This document shows, piece by piece, positions 55,319 to 63,744 of a stretch of DNA of 64,000 bases. Made by a program: the position numbers and the translations under genes. The notes under the pieces were generated by a model. It was not told the DNA's origin, made no database searches, and worked only from the letters and a program-made list of their open reading frames with translations. The stretch comes from Catalinimonas alkaloidigena. Its GTDB lineage: Bacteria; Bacteroidota; Bacteroidia; Cytophagales; Cyclobacteriaceae. Each line of letters starts with the position of its first letter. Position 1 is the first letter of the stretch. The DNA is taken from assembly GCF_029504655.1 (NCBI RefSeq), contig NZ_JAQFIL010000001.1, forward strand, positions 4,407,001 to 4,471,000. Direction: 5' to 3'.

Positions 55319-56401
55319 TGCTTCCCCAAAGATCCCAGCACTTACGACTCTACCAAAATACCCTGATCGCTATCTCGGGCATGAGCCTGCTGATTCCCGG
55401 TATTTTTGTGCTCAAAGCTATGTTGACCGGAAGTCAATGGACGCCGGCCAATGAGAGCCGGCTGATTTATAAAATTGTTTTCACTTTTTACCGTATCTAC
55501 TGCCATCTTCGCGGCCAATATTGCAACGGTCCGTAGCCTGGATAAGCTCATACCCTGGAACCGCAATGTGAGCAGGCGAATCCTTGTTGAAATCCTCATC
55601 ACTTCGCTGAATGCGATATTCATTATACTAGTCTGGACCTACGTTTACTTTTATTTATTGAATGTAGAAGATGAGCAGTTCACGTCTTCCCTGTTTAACA
55701 ACATTCTGATTGCCCTGATTGCCAATGCGATTGCCACTTCTATCATGGAAGGCAGTGCTTTTTTCAGAGCATGGAAAGCATCGCTGATTGAGTCGGAGCG
55801 TATGCAAAAGGAATATTTAAGGACGAAATATGAAGCACTTAAAACCCAGATTAACCCCCATTTTTTGTTCAATAGTCTCAACACTTTATCTTCTTTGGTG
55901 CATACTGATCCTGACCTGGCTGAGGAGTTTATAGATGAGTTCGCACGTTTCTACCGCTATATTTTGGAAATCAAAGACAAAAGCCTGGTAAGCCTGGAGG
56001 AGGAGCTAAGCATGGTGGAATCTTATGTGTACCTACAAAAGATCCGCTTCGGAGACGCACTGATGATTGAGAATCATATTGGTATGGAACATATGCAGAG
56101 GCAAGTCCCTCCACTCACCTTACAGCTTTTGGTAGAAAATGCGATAAAACATAATGCGCTAAGCGCTGAGCACCCACTCACCATCCGCATGGAGGTACTT
56201 GAGCAGTGCCTACAAATTTCAAATAATTTGCAAAAAAGAGATGAAGACGTATTTTCTACCGGAATCGGACTCCATAACCTTGAAGCAAAATACCGCATCC
56301 TCTCCACAAAAATGCCTGAGTTCTACCCTAAAGAAGAGTATTTCGTAGCCACTATTCCTCTACTCCAAAAGAACGTTAGAAATGCAAGTACTGATTATTG
56401 A
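55318..56401 (+). CDS. LytS/YehU-type sensor histidine kinase (frameshifted)
   Basis: The N-terminus in frame 1 (MLPQRSQHLRLYQ, span about 15-38) stops early, while from 55475 frame 2 continues to 56401. Removing one T from the T5 run at 55485-55489 joins them smoothly into 360 residues with four membrane spans (NTLIAISGMSLLIPGIFVL; VFTFTVSTAIFAANIA; ILITSLNAIFIILVWTYVYF; a fourth around IALIANAIATSIM). The kinase core then shows the His_kinase motif LKTQINPHFLFNSLNTLSSL and the ATPase end (VPPLTLQLLVENAIKHN, TGIGLHNLEAKY). It overlaps the LytTR regulator gene by 20 nt, its obvious partner. Confidence 0.85.
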
Positions 56402-57152
56402 AGATGAAAAACCCGCCGCCGACAAGCTGATCAGAAGCCTGGAAAGGATTGACCATGAGATTGAAGTGCTGGATACCCTAGGCTCGGTGCAGCAGGCTGT
56501 TGGGTGGCTTAAAGAAAATCGTGCGGATCTCATCTTTTTGGATATCCACCTTTCCGATGGGGTTTCTTTCAAAATCTTTGAGCAGCTTCAAAACGCTGGA
56601 ATAGAATATATTCAGACACCTATCATATTCACCACAGCTTACGACGAATACGCTATAGAAGCTTTTAAACTGAATAGCATAGATTACCTTCTCAAACCCG
56701 TAAACCGACGAGACCTGGAGGCCAGTCTTCAAAAATACCGGCATTTACAGGAACAAATTCCGCCGCTGCAGCAGAACTTTAAGTCACTGATAGATAGCCT
56801 GCGAAAGCCTGCTTACAAAAAAAGGTTTATGGTGAGTTTTGGACAAAGGATGAAGAGCATAGATACCCATCAGATTGCTTACTTTTATGCGCATGATAAG
56901 CTGGTACAGATGCTTACCTTTGAAAATCAAAGATATGTGGTGGACCATACCATACAGCAGCTTGATGAGATACTTGACCCGGAAATATTCTTTCGTATCA
57001 ATCGTAAATTTATGGTCAATATAGAGGCTATTGAACAGATGCACAGCTACTCCAAGAGCAGAGTAAAACTTGACCTCAGGCCCGAAAGTACCATGGAGGC
57101 AGTAGTAAGTGTAGAACGTTCATCTGATTTTAAAGCGTGGCTTGATCGCTAA
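56382..57152 (+). CDS. LytTR-family response regulator
   Basis: 256 residues. The receiver domain (1-120) has IIEDEKPAA, phospho-acceptor Asp in LIFLDIHLSDG, TTAYDEYA and the Lys in YLLKPVNRRDLE. The LytTR DNA-binding domain (about 150-255) has IAYFYAHDKLVQMLTFENQRYVVD and FRINRKFMVNIEAI. The overlap with the LytS-like gene and shared class make them a two-component pair; target genes unknown. Confidence 0.93.
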   Translation: MQVLIIEDEKPAADKLIRSLERIDHEIEVLDTLGSVQQAVGWLKENRADLIFLDIHLSDGVSFKIFEQLQNAGIEYIQTPIIFTTAYDEYAIEAFKLNSIDYLLKPVNRRDLEASLQKYRHLQEQIPPLQQNFKSLIDSLRKPAYKKRFMVSFGQRMKSIDTHQIAYFYAHDKLVQMLTFENQRYVVDHTIQQLDEILDPEIFFRINRKFMVNIEAIEQMHSYSKSRVKLDLRPESTMEAVVSVERSSDFKAWLDR

Positions 57153-57159
57153 AATTTAC

Positions 57160-57167
57160 TAGCTTTG
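57160..57167 (+). promoter_or_regulatory. -7 box TAGCTTTG for nuoK
   Basis: Exact TAnnTTTG match 14 nt before the nuoK ATG, so the leader would be about 10 nt. No good -33 element. Confidence 0.5.
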
Positions 57168-57181
57168 CGCAAACCGTAGTT

Positions 57182-57487
57182 ATGATTCCTTTAGAACATT
57201 ATTTTATACTCAGCGCACTGCTACTCTGTATAGGGCTGGCAATCATCATTGTCAAAAAAAACGCGATCGTTGTGTTAATGGGTATTGAACTTATTTTTAA
57301 TGCCGCCAACATCAACCTGGTCGCCTTTAGTCAGTATGATGCTCATTTGCTCCAGGGGCAAACCTTTGCGCTTTTTGTCATCATCATCGCTGCTGCAGAA
57401 GCCGCTGTAGCGATGGCCATTGTTCTTAAAGTGTATAACTTCTATAAAACTTCTAATCTCAACGAAGTCAATGAAATGAAGGAATAA
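57182..57487 (+). CDS. nuoK: NADH-quinone oxidoreductase subunit K, standing alone
   Basis: 101 residues, normal length. Three membrane spans (LEHYFILSALLLCIGLAIII, IVVLMGIELIFNAANINLVAF, TFALFVIIIAAAEAAVAMAIVL). They include the conserved membrane glutamates in MGIELIFNAANIN and AAAEAAVAM used in proton translocation by complex I. Neighbours are a LytTR regulator and a MarR regulator; no other nuo gene is in the window, which is unusual since nuoK normally sits in the nuoA-N operon. Confidence 0.93.
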   Translation: MIPLEHYFILSALLLCIGLAIIIVKKNAIVVLMGIELIFNAANINLVAFSQYDAHLLQGQTFALFVIIIAAAEAAVAMAIVLKVYNFYKTSNLNEVNEMKE

Positions 57488-57546
57488 CGCTATATGTTGT
57501 AGGCAGACTAAGGTGGTTTTTGTAAGAAAAAATTTATCTTTAGTAA

Positions 57547-57996
57547 ATGAAACTAGAAGAAGAAATCAAGCAAAGAAAGTTTAGCAGTGAAAAGCATAAA
57601 GTCATCATCAATCTGATGTACACTGGTAACTGGGTATACTCCATCAATAAGTCCATTCTCAAGCAATACAATATCTCCCCTGAACAATACAATGTACTCC
57701 GCATCTTAAGAGGGCAATACCCCGATCCTTCTACGGTAATGTTACTCAATGAGCGTATGCTCGATAAGATGTCTAATGTATCACGCATTGTAGAAAAGCT
57801 ACGCGTTAAGAATCTGCTAACTCGCAAAGAATGTCCTGCAGACCGACGTCAGGTAGATATTACCATTACCAGGGAAGGCCTGGCGCTGCTCAAACAAATA
57901 GACAGAGACGCCAGCATCTCTGAACAGGCGGCAAAAAACCTTAGCACTGAGGAAGCAGCGCAGCTCAACGAACTGCTGGATAAGGTAAGAGGATGA
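57547..57996 (+). CDS. MarR-family transcriptional regulator
   Basis: 149 residues. The winged helix-turn-helix (about 45-115) reads YNISPEQYNVLRILRG, PSTVMLLNERMLDKMSNVSRIVEKLRVKNLL and RRQVDITITREG. Dimeric repressors of this family respond to phenolics, oxidants or antibiotics. A near-match -7 box (TATCTTTA, 57535-57542) lies 4 nt before the ATG, which would make the message leaderless. Targets unknown. Confidence 0.9.
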   Translation: MKLEEEIKQRKFSSEKHKVIINLMYTGNWVYSINKSILKQYNISPEQYNVLRILRGQYPDPSTVMLLNERMLDKMSNVSRIVEKLRVKNLLTRKECPADRRQVDITITREGLALLKQIDRDASISEQAAKNLSTEEAAQLNELLDKVRG

Positions 57997-58007
57997 CTGC
58001 CCCTACC

Positions 58008-58715
58008 TTACTTACCTTTGTTACCAGAAGCTCCCAGAGAATCAGGATTATCAAATGTAGATTGGCCTTCAAGCCAGTTAGGAAAAACTTCGCCCAGGCC
58101 TTCTAACACAAATTGCATGGCTACCGCAGCTACCAATACGCCCAGAATTCGGGTAAATACCGTAAACACCAGATCATCAGTGTTTTTCTCTACCAGATGC
58201 GAAAAAGTAAAGATCAGGAACAGCATGAGCATGGTAACTACCAGCACTGCTGACAAGCCTAAACTATCCATAGGTCCATTAGCCCTTGAACTAAACAGTA
58301 TTACCGTAGTAATTGAGCCCGGTCCAGCCAGTAATGGAACTACCAGCGGCACAATAATTTTACGAAAGCGTTGTTTGGAGATCTGAAACCAAGTATCTCC
58401 CTCCTCCTCACGCTCTTCCAGCTGGGTAGCCTGACCTTTGATCATTGATAGTGCTGTCTGAAACAGGAGCATTCCTCCTGCTACCTTAAACACAGCCACA
58501 TCTATACTAAAAAAACTTAGTACCTCATGACTTACATTCAGGAAAATCAGCAATACCACGGTAGCTGTAACTGTCGTCAACAGCGCTACCTGAAGCTTGA
58601 CGCGACGGCTTGCATCATTCATCAGTTCTGACCAAAAGGGCACCAAACCAACCGGATTGACAATGGCTAGCATCGCTGCCACAAAATTAAGCATTAAATT
58701 CCAATTCAAATTCAT
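58008..58715 (-). CDS. MarC family integral membrane protein
   Basis: About 235 residues from ATG 58715 (MNLNWNLMLNFVAAM); an in-frame ATG at 58760 would add 15. Six membrane spans, with the family patterns MLAIVNPVGLVPFWSEL, FKVAGGMLLFQTALSMIKG, IIVPLVVPLLAGPGSITTVILF and RILGVLVAAVAMQFVLEGL. A C-terminal tail (LEGQSTFDNPDSLGASG) extends past the usual family end. The family role is unresolved; MarC was once tied to multiple antibiotic resistance and later this was doubted. Convergent with the MarR gene. Confidence 0.9.
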   Translation of the reverse strand: MNLNWNLMLNFVAAMLAIVNPVGLVPFWSELMNDASRRVKLQVALLTTVTATVVLLIFLNVSHEVLSFFSIDVAVFKVAGGMLLFQTALSMIKGQATQLEEREEEGDTWFQISKQRFRKIIVPLVVPLLAGPGSITTVILFSSRANGPMDSLGLSAVLVVTMLMLFLIFTFSHLVEKNTDDLVFTVFTRILGVLVAAVAMQFVLEGLGEVFPNWLEGQSTFDNPDSLGASGNKGK

Positions 58716-58876
58716 ACCCTGTTGCCCGACAAGACTATGCCAATTCATGAGCCGTGACATAAGTGGGTTTTTAAAGCTTTAAATCATGTGCTTGAAGCCT
58801 ATGTGGATGTACACTGTGGAATCAGTTGCGCAGCATCCGTATTTTTTTGTGTATATTTTACCAAACCTAATAAGCT

Positions 58877-59761
58877 ATGAACCGAAGAAGTTTTTTACAG
58901 TACTCCGGGCTGGCAACTTTGGCCGCTCCCTCTTTTTTTAGTTTTTCATCAGCTAAAAAAGACTATCCGCCTCATCTCAAACTGGCACTCAATGCCTACT
59001 CTTTTAATCAGGCGCTACGAGAAGGCAGCATGAACCTGGACGAGCTGCTGGATTTCTGTGCCGGGCTGGCTTTTGATGCGGTTGACCCTACGGCATACTA
59101 CTTCCCCGGCTATCCTGAAGTACCCGATGACCACTTCCTGTACAACTTCAAACGTAAAGCCTATGAGCGAGGGCTGGCTGTCAGTGGCACGGGGGTGAGA
59201 AATGACTTTACATCCGCAGATCCTGAAAAAAGAGAAAAAGATTTCCAGTTGATAGAAAGCTGGGTGGTAGCTGCTGCCAAAATTGGGGCACCATCCTTAA
59301 GAGTATTTGCCGGTAAAGTAAATGATGATCGCAATGCATGGAAGAAAGGAAGAGAAAGACTGATTGAGGGGCTTAAGCGGAGTGCTGATATTGGTGGGAA
59401 ACATGGTGTCATGATCAATCTGCAAAATCATTACGAATTTCTGAAAACCGCCGATGAAGTAGAAGAAGTCTTACATGAGGTACAGCATCCCTGGCTGGGA
59501 CTCATGCTGGACATTGGCAGCCTGAGAGACAATCCCTATGAAGAGGTACGTCAGCTTGCTCCGTATGCAAGAAGCTGGCAGGTGAAGGAGCAAGTGTATG
59601 TCAGGGGCAATCCTGAGAAAACAGATATCAAAAGAATTGTATCCATCGCCAGAGAGGCACAATACCGGGGCTATTTTCCTCTGGAAACATTGGGTGAAGG
59701 CGATCCTAAACAAAAAGTCAAGGCCCTCTTGCATGAGGCACAGTCAGCGATTAAAGTATAA
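58877..59761 (+). CDS. Exported sugar phosphate isomerase/epimerase-type TIM-barrel protein
   Basis: 294 residues. The N-terminus MNRRSFLQYSGLATLAAPSF looks like a Tat signal. The AP-endonuclease-2/xylose-isomerase-like barrel follows: LKLALNAYSFN, LLDFCAGLAFDAVDPT, FQLIESWVVAAAKIGAPSLRVFAG, GVMINLQNHYEF, LGLMLDIGS and the metal-binding Glu in YFPLETLGEG. Such exported proteins accompany DUF1080 lipoproteins in plant-sugar and glycoside catabolism, and a DUF1080 gene lies directly opposite. Substrate unknown. Confidence 0.85.
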   Translation: MNRRSFLQYSGLATLAAPSFFSFSSAKKDYPPHLKLALNAYSFNQALREGSMNLDELLDFCAGLAFDAVDPTAYYFPGYPEVPDDHFLYNFKRKAYERGLAVSGTGVRNDFTSADPEKREKDFQLIESWVVAAAKIGAPSLRVFAGKVNDDRNAWKKGRERLIEGLKRSADIGGKHGVMINLQNHYEFLKTADEVEEVLHEVQHPWLGLMLDIGSLRDNPYEEVRQLAPYARSWQVKEQVYVRGNPEKTDIKRIVSIAREAQYRGYFPLETLGEGDPKQKVKALLHEAQSAIKV

Positions 59762-59793
59762 CATACGCCTATGGTATGTACTCTCAGATGCTA

Positions 59794-61065
59794 TTAATAC
59801 CCAATAAATGGAATGTTATCAAAATTCTTAAGCATGATGTCTTTGTATGAGACCTGAGATGGCCCACCGTCTGTGGCTACTCTGGGGTAAACCTGTAAAC
59901 AGATATTGCCGGCATGCCGGTAGGCCTCGGGCACTAAGCTTTCCGCTGCTTTAATACCATTTACATAAACCGTTATCTGCTCATCAAAAGCAAAAATTTC
60001 CATCATGTTCCAGTCATTGTAATCTACCAAACCCGCAAAAGCGCGGGCATGGGTGTTGATGGAGCCGGTAGGATGTGCCCAGCTCAGCCCGGGGGCATCG
60101 TACACATTAACTTCCAGCCCCACATCCAGGCTTACCTCCTCGGCCTCAGGCTTCAGACGGATAAATACACCGCTATTGTCTTCATAGGCGATTTTGAATT
60201 TCAGACTCAAATAAAAGTTTTGGTAGGTACTGTCAGTACAAAGGTATCCTCCTTCGGAGCCGCGACTGTCACCGGTGATTTGCTCATCAAGCACTGCCCA
60301 ACTGGCATTGTTGAGGACATGCCATCCTTCAAGGGTTTGCCCGTTGAAAATAGGAACTTTATTTCCCTTGTAAGTAGAATGCATATAATCATCAATCAGT
60401 GGCTGAGTGATGGAAGATGGTGCCAGCTCCTTCATCTCAATATTGCGGAAGCTTACCTCAGCCTGCGCTCCCCAGGGGGCCTGCAATGCGATAGCCCCCT
60501 GCATGCTGCGTCTGCTAAATGTTTCTGCTACCTCCTGATCATTGACTTTTACCTGTACATGATCTCCATCGGCGAGGATATGAAGACGATTCCATCCCTC
60601 AGGATCTATGCTCTCACTCCAGAAGGCACGGGCAAGAAAATCTATCGTTCCGCTGGGGTTTTGTATGTCTGAACGGTTATCCAGATTGATCTCATAACCA
60701 CTGCTGGTAGGGTCACTGCTTCTCTGCTTAGGCACCCGGATAGCGATACCACTATTAGCACCCGGCTTAAGCTTGTATTCTGCCCTTAACTCAAAATTAG
60801 CCGGCTGTGCGTCCGAGTATAACCAACCGGCGGCATCAGCATTGCGCTTAATGATCAATACGCTGTCCTGAATACTTGCTTCGGCACTGCCCACACTGCT
60901 CCATCCCTCCAGATTCTCACCATTAAAAAGCGGCAGCCATTCCTGAGACTTTGTGGAGACAACATCACTTTCTTTTTGAGAGGGGGCACATGCTGAAAGA
61001 TAAATCGCGCATGCGCAAATGACTAAATTATGCAGGTTGATACTTTGAAGCAGATTGATCATCAT
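59794..61065 (-). CDS. Lipoprotein with two DUF1080 (3-keto-disaccharide hydrolase-type) domains
   Basis: About 423 residues from ATG 61065, one of several close ATGs. The leader ends YLSAC (lipobox). Two concanavalin-like DUF1080 domains follow: domain 1 about 45-215 (PLFNGENLEGWSSV, NSGIAIRVP, EGWNRLHILADGDHVQVKVN) and domain 2 about 240-420 (PIFNGQTLEGWHVL, NSGVFIRL, NDWNMMEIFAFDEQITVYVNG). The family includes 3-keto-glycoside hydrolases and uncharacterised sugar-binding lipoproteins. Convergent with the sugar isomerase gene. Confidence 0.88.
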   Translation of the reverse strand: MMINLLQSINLHNLVICACAIYLSACAPSQKESDVVSTKSQEWLPLFNGENLEGWSSVGSAEASIQDSVLIIKRNADAAGWLYSDAQPANFELRAEYKLKPGANSGIAIRVPKQRSSDPTSSGYEINLDNRSDIQNPSGTIDFLARAFWSESIDPEGWNRLHILADGDHVQVKVNDQEVAETFSRRSMQGAIALQAPWGAQAEVSFRNIEMKELAPSSITQPLIDDYMHSTYKGNKVPIFNGQTLEGWHVLNNASWAVLDEQITGDSRGSEGGYLCTDSTYQNFYLSLKFKIAYEDNSGVFIRLKPEAEEVSLDVGLEVNVYDAPGLSWAHPTGSINTHARAFAGLVDYNDWNMMEIFAFDEQITVYVNGIKAAESLVPEAYRHAGNICLQVYPRVATDGGPSQVSYKDIMLKNFDNIPFIGY

Positions 61066-61223
61066 GAAGTGAATATGTATCTGCAAATTAACAAAAAGCT
61101 AAATACATACCAGTTTCATCAAGAAATTCATCATTCCAGGCATAGAGTACATACCATCATTACGTTCGTAGGTGAGCTGCCACAAAACTTTTCATTTTAC
61201 TACGATTGCTGAATCTTATATCT

Positions 61224-61252
61224 AAAAAGGCCCTGAGGTAGAAAGCTGGGCC
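61224..61252 (-). terminator. Weak terminator of the minus-strand membrane protein gene
   Basis: GGCCC (61229-61233) and GGGCC (61248-61252) form a short stem; read on the minus strand it is followed by TTTTT. The stem is only 5 bp. Confidence 0.45.
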
Positions 61253-61254
61253 AT

Positions 61255-61806
61255 TTATTTTTTCTTTTTTTTATAGGAAATATGAATTAACCCTGCCAAT
61301 ACCAATAGGGACGCTGACATAAAAAGCGGCACAAAATACATATTTTCAGCAACCAAATTCAGGCCTAACAGTAATGCGCCTAACGAAATTACGCCTGCCA
61401 TAATCGCAAAAGACTTTTCATTGTAATACCACGCATAGGGGAAGAAATGCGCCCCGGTAATGATAACATAGGTCATCACAAAGTACTGAGGGGACTTGAG
61501 AAGTATAAGTATCAGGAAAGGAAAATAAAACAGTTGGGCAAAATTAAGCCATAGGCCCAGGGGCTGAAGGGGGTTATTTTTGATTGTCCAGCTTGTGTTC
61601 AGTAGTTTAGAGAGTCCCCAGGCCACCGGAAGCATAAGGCCTCCGATGATGAAGGTAATAACGCTCTTGTTATAGTCCGAATAAGGTAATGTCCAGACAT
61701 AAGAAATCATGAGCCATATGATACTGGCCGCGAGGATAAAATCTATTCCATTCTTTGCTTTTAGCGCGAGTTCCAGCCTCAGCTGATTCAATTCTTTTGC
61801 GTTCAT
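61255..61806 (-). CDS. Integral membrane protein of unknown function
   Basis: 183 residues from ATG 61806 (MNAKELNQLRLELALKAKNG); the frame is open further upstream but reads through the next gene's end. About six hydrophobic spans (DFILAASIIWLMISYVW, SVITFIIGGLMLPVAW, LNFAQLFYFPFLILILL, YFVMTYVIITGAHFFPYAWYY, IMAGVISLGALLLGL, YFVPLFMSASLLVLAGLI), ending in a Lys tail. It resembles small Bacteroidota membrane DUF proteins, but no family is certain. Lies 35 nt after the NTF2-like gene. Confidence 0.65.
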   Translation of the reverse strand: MNAKELNQLRLELALKAKNGIDFILAASIIWLMISYVWTLPYSDYNKSVITFIIGGLMLPVAWGLSKLLNTSWTIKNNPLQPLGLWLNFAQLFYFPFLILILLKSPQYFVMTYVIITGAHFFPYAWYYNEKSFAIMAGVISLGALLLGLNLVAENMYFVPLFMSASLLVLAGLIHISYKKKKK

Positions 61807-61841
61807 AGCGTGTTGCCTGTATGGATGATGCGCTAAATATT

Positions 61842-62288
61842 TTAGGCAGGAAGCATGTTTCTGATGGCCGCAATTCTCCATCGGTCACCCCCATGCACTA
61901 CTACAAAAGTACTCCACATTTTCCTGACACTCCCATCGGTATTTCTGATTTCATAGCGGGCATCCGCAATGGCAGTTTCCAGACTGAGAAAGCGTATCTG
62001 CTCTACGGCCAGTGTTCTTTCTCCGGGATTACTGCTGGAACTACGCATCATGCCCTGCCTTGCCTCCTCTTTTCCTCTCCGCCACTCTCCCGAAGAAACC
62101 AGCTGATCAATATCTTTGGTCAGGATTTCATTGAGCAAAGTGGTATCCTGCTTTTCTCTGGCCTGGGCATACTGATCAATCAATGCTTTTATGTTTTGCT
62201 TTTCCTTATCATACATTGTGCTATCCTGAGCGATGGCAGGGATGATCATCAGTACATTAAGCAAAAGGAGGATAGCGTATTTTTTCAT
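61842..62288 (-). CDS. Exported NTF2/SnoaL-like (DUF4440) protein
   Basis: 148 residues from ATG 62288 (MKKYAILLLLN), or three more from ATG 62297. A signal peptide (ending IAQ) precedes a cone-fold domain: INIKALIDQYAQAREKQD-type start helix, LLNEILTKDIDQLVSSGEWRRGKEEA, IADARYEIRNTDG and VVVHGGDRWRIAAIRNM. The family covers ketosteroid-isomerase-like enzymes and ligand-binding proteins; no catalytic residue can be assigned. In one operon with the membrane protein downstream. Confidence 0.8.
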   Translation of the reverse strand: MKKYAILLLLNVLMIIPAIAQDSTMYDKEKQNIKALIDQYAQAREKQDTTLLNEILTKDIDQLVSSGEWRRGKEEARQGMMRSSSSNPGERTLAVEQIRFLSLETAIADARYEIRNTDGSVRKMWSTFVVVHGGDRWRIAAIRNMLPA

Positions 62289-62297
62289 GTGATTCAT

Positions 62298-62655
62298 CGT
62301 TTGGCTTGGGTAGTAGTTTTTTCTTTGTAAGATACGTTTTTCAGAGATTGCATGGATAAATAAGCCAGGCTTATTTCACCTATTGCGCTCTTATAGTTGC
62401 ACTTATGTTTTAATGAGGTTGTTTACCCAATGTTTTATTTAGTACTCATTGGCTGTTTGTGAGACCTCCAGTCCGGGACTTCCAGTCCGGGATACAAACA
62501 GTGGCAGAAGGATCAGTTTTTTTATTTCTCTTCATTGTCCTTCAGAAGGAAACTTGCGCAGACCTGCTTTAGGCTTGAATGAAATACCAGATTGATCTGG
62601 CACGCATTTGCCAAGTGTGCCCTGCTTCACGAAATCATTATATGCTTTTCAATCC
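62298..62655. other. 358-bp intergenic region with a small repeat element
   Basis: No gene seen. It holds the 49-bp inverted/direct repeat listed separately (62453-62501). Confidence 0.5.
62453..62501. repeat. 49-bp element: inverted terminal repeats enclosing a duplicated 12-mer
   Basis: CTGTTTGT (62453-62460) and ACAAACAG (62494-62501) are perfect inverted repeats. Between them TCCAGTCCGGGA occurs twice (62467-62478, 62481-62492), and AGTCC-G-GGACT inside is itself near-palindromic. It may be a short interspersed repeat or REP-like sequence. Confidence 0.6.
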
Positions 62656-63744
62656 TCAGAGCACTTCTATCTTTCCGATAATAGGAAAGTGATCGCTGTA
62701 GCCTTTGGGAGGCTTGATGCCATCTTTGTCAAACTCAAATCGCACAGGTCGCTGCTTTTGCCTACTGCTCATGATGTCGGGACGGAAGATTTCCACAGAT
62801 TCGCAGTCAAACTTTAAGCCCTGCTCACCATAATACAGTCCACGGGAGATCATAAACTGATCCAGCAGGTTCATTGTATTGGTAGATCCATTATAATAGA
62901 GGGTGCCAATATCCGGCTGGGCCAGAAAGGGCCACATACAGTTGAACAGATACGCCTGTTCTTCAAAGTAAGTCTTGGGCATAGGTGTATTTTCGCGCTC
63001 ATTTCCCGAATAACGATCGGCCTTAATGACTTCCTCCAGATGATCAGTACCACTGCTGGCTTTGAGATAGTCCAGTATGCTGCGATCGAAGGGTTCGTCA
63101 TTAAAATCACCCATCACCAGCACATTACGGTTCCAGTAGCGGTTGAGCAGTTGCAGCGTCTCATCCGTATCGGGCATTGACAAATAGGCCACACGATCTA
63201 GCTTGAGCTTATCATCTATGAGTTTGCCCAGGTGGTTGGCTACCGTCATGCGCAGAGGCTCGCTTTCATATCTTCCCCTGCTCCGCGAGGGCCAGTGATT
63301 TATATAGACAATCAGTTCTATGTCCGAATTATTCAGCCGAAGAGGCACTTCAAAAATATCACGGGTAGGAAAACGGTTGGCAACTTTAATGGCGCGGGGA
63401 GGCATCTCAGGGTCCAGATGAAAAAGTTGCTTGTTGTACAAGAGCGAAACATCTATGCCGCGAATATCAGGACTTTCCACATGCGCTACATCATAACGTT
63501 CCGCATCAAGTTTGCTGATCAGCCTTTCCATCAGCGGTTTGTTTTCCACTTCGCAAACGCCCAGCAGATCGGGCATTGTACTATCATGCATCAGGCGAAT
63601 TACTTCGGCCAGCTTATCCAGTTTGGCTTCCACCACTGCTTCGGTCCAGCCTTCTTCGGCAGTAAAGCCCAGATCGGCGGCTATGGGAGACAGTTGTGCA
63701 TCAAACAGGTTTTGCAGGTTCCAAAAGGCTACTTTAAGTTCCAT
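62656..63744 (-). CDS. Endonuclease/exonuclease/phosphatase family protein
   Basis: 362 residues. The metal-dependent hydrolase motifs appear in order: FWNLQNLFD, GVCEVENKPL (metal Glu), INHWPSRSRG (His), LVMGDFNDEP (Asp/Asn) and YSDHFPIIG (catalytic Asp-His). No signal peptide, so probably cytoplasmic. The fold covers nucleases and phosphodiesterases acting on nucleic acids, lipids or inositol phosphates; the substrate is not clear. Confidence 0.88.
   Translation of the reverse strand: MELKVAFWNLQNLFDAQLSPIAADLGFTAEEGWTEAVVEAKLDKLAEVIRLMHDSTMPDLLGVCEVENKPLMERLISKLDAERYDVAHVESPDIRGIDVSLLYNKQLFHLDPEMPPRAIKVANRFPTRDIFEVPLRLNNSDIELIVYINHWPSRSRGRYESEPLRMTVANHLGKLIDDKLKLDRVAYLSMPDTDETLQLLNRYWNRNVLVMGDFNDEPFDRSILDYLKASSGTDHLEEVIKADRYSGNERENTPMPKTYFEEQAYLFNCMWPFLAQPDIGTLYYNGSTNTMNLLDQFMISRGLYYGEQGLKFDCESVEIFRPDIMSSRQKQRPVRFEFDKDGIKPPKGYSDHFPIIGKIEVL

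Noticed and set aside
59760..59793. Inverted repeat acatac/gtatgt between the sugar isomerase and DUF1080 genes as a terminator
   Set aside because: Only a 6-bp AT-rich stem with no T-run; too weak to call.
60049..60672. 207-residue plus-strand frame antisense to the DUF1080 lipoprotein
   Set aside because: The minus-strand gene has two full conserved domains; the plus frame has no recognisable motif.
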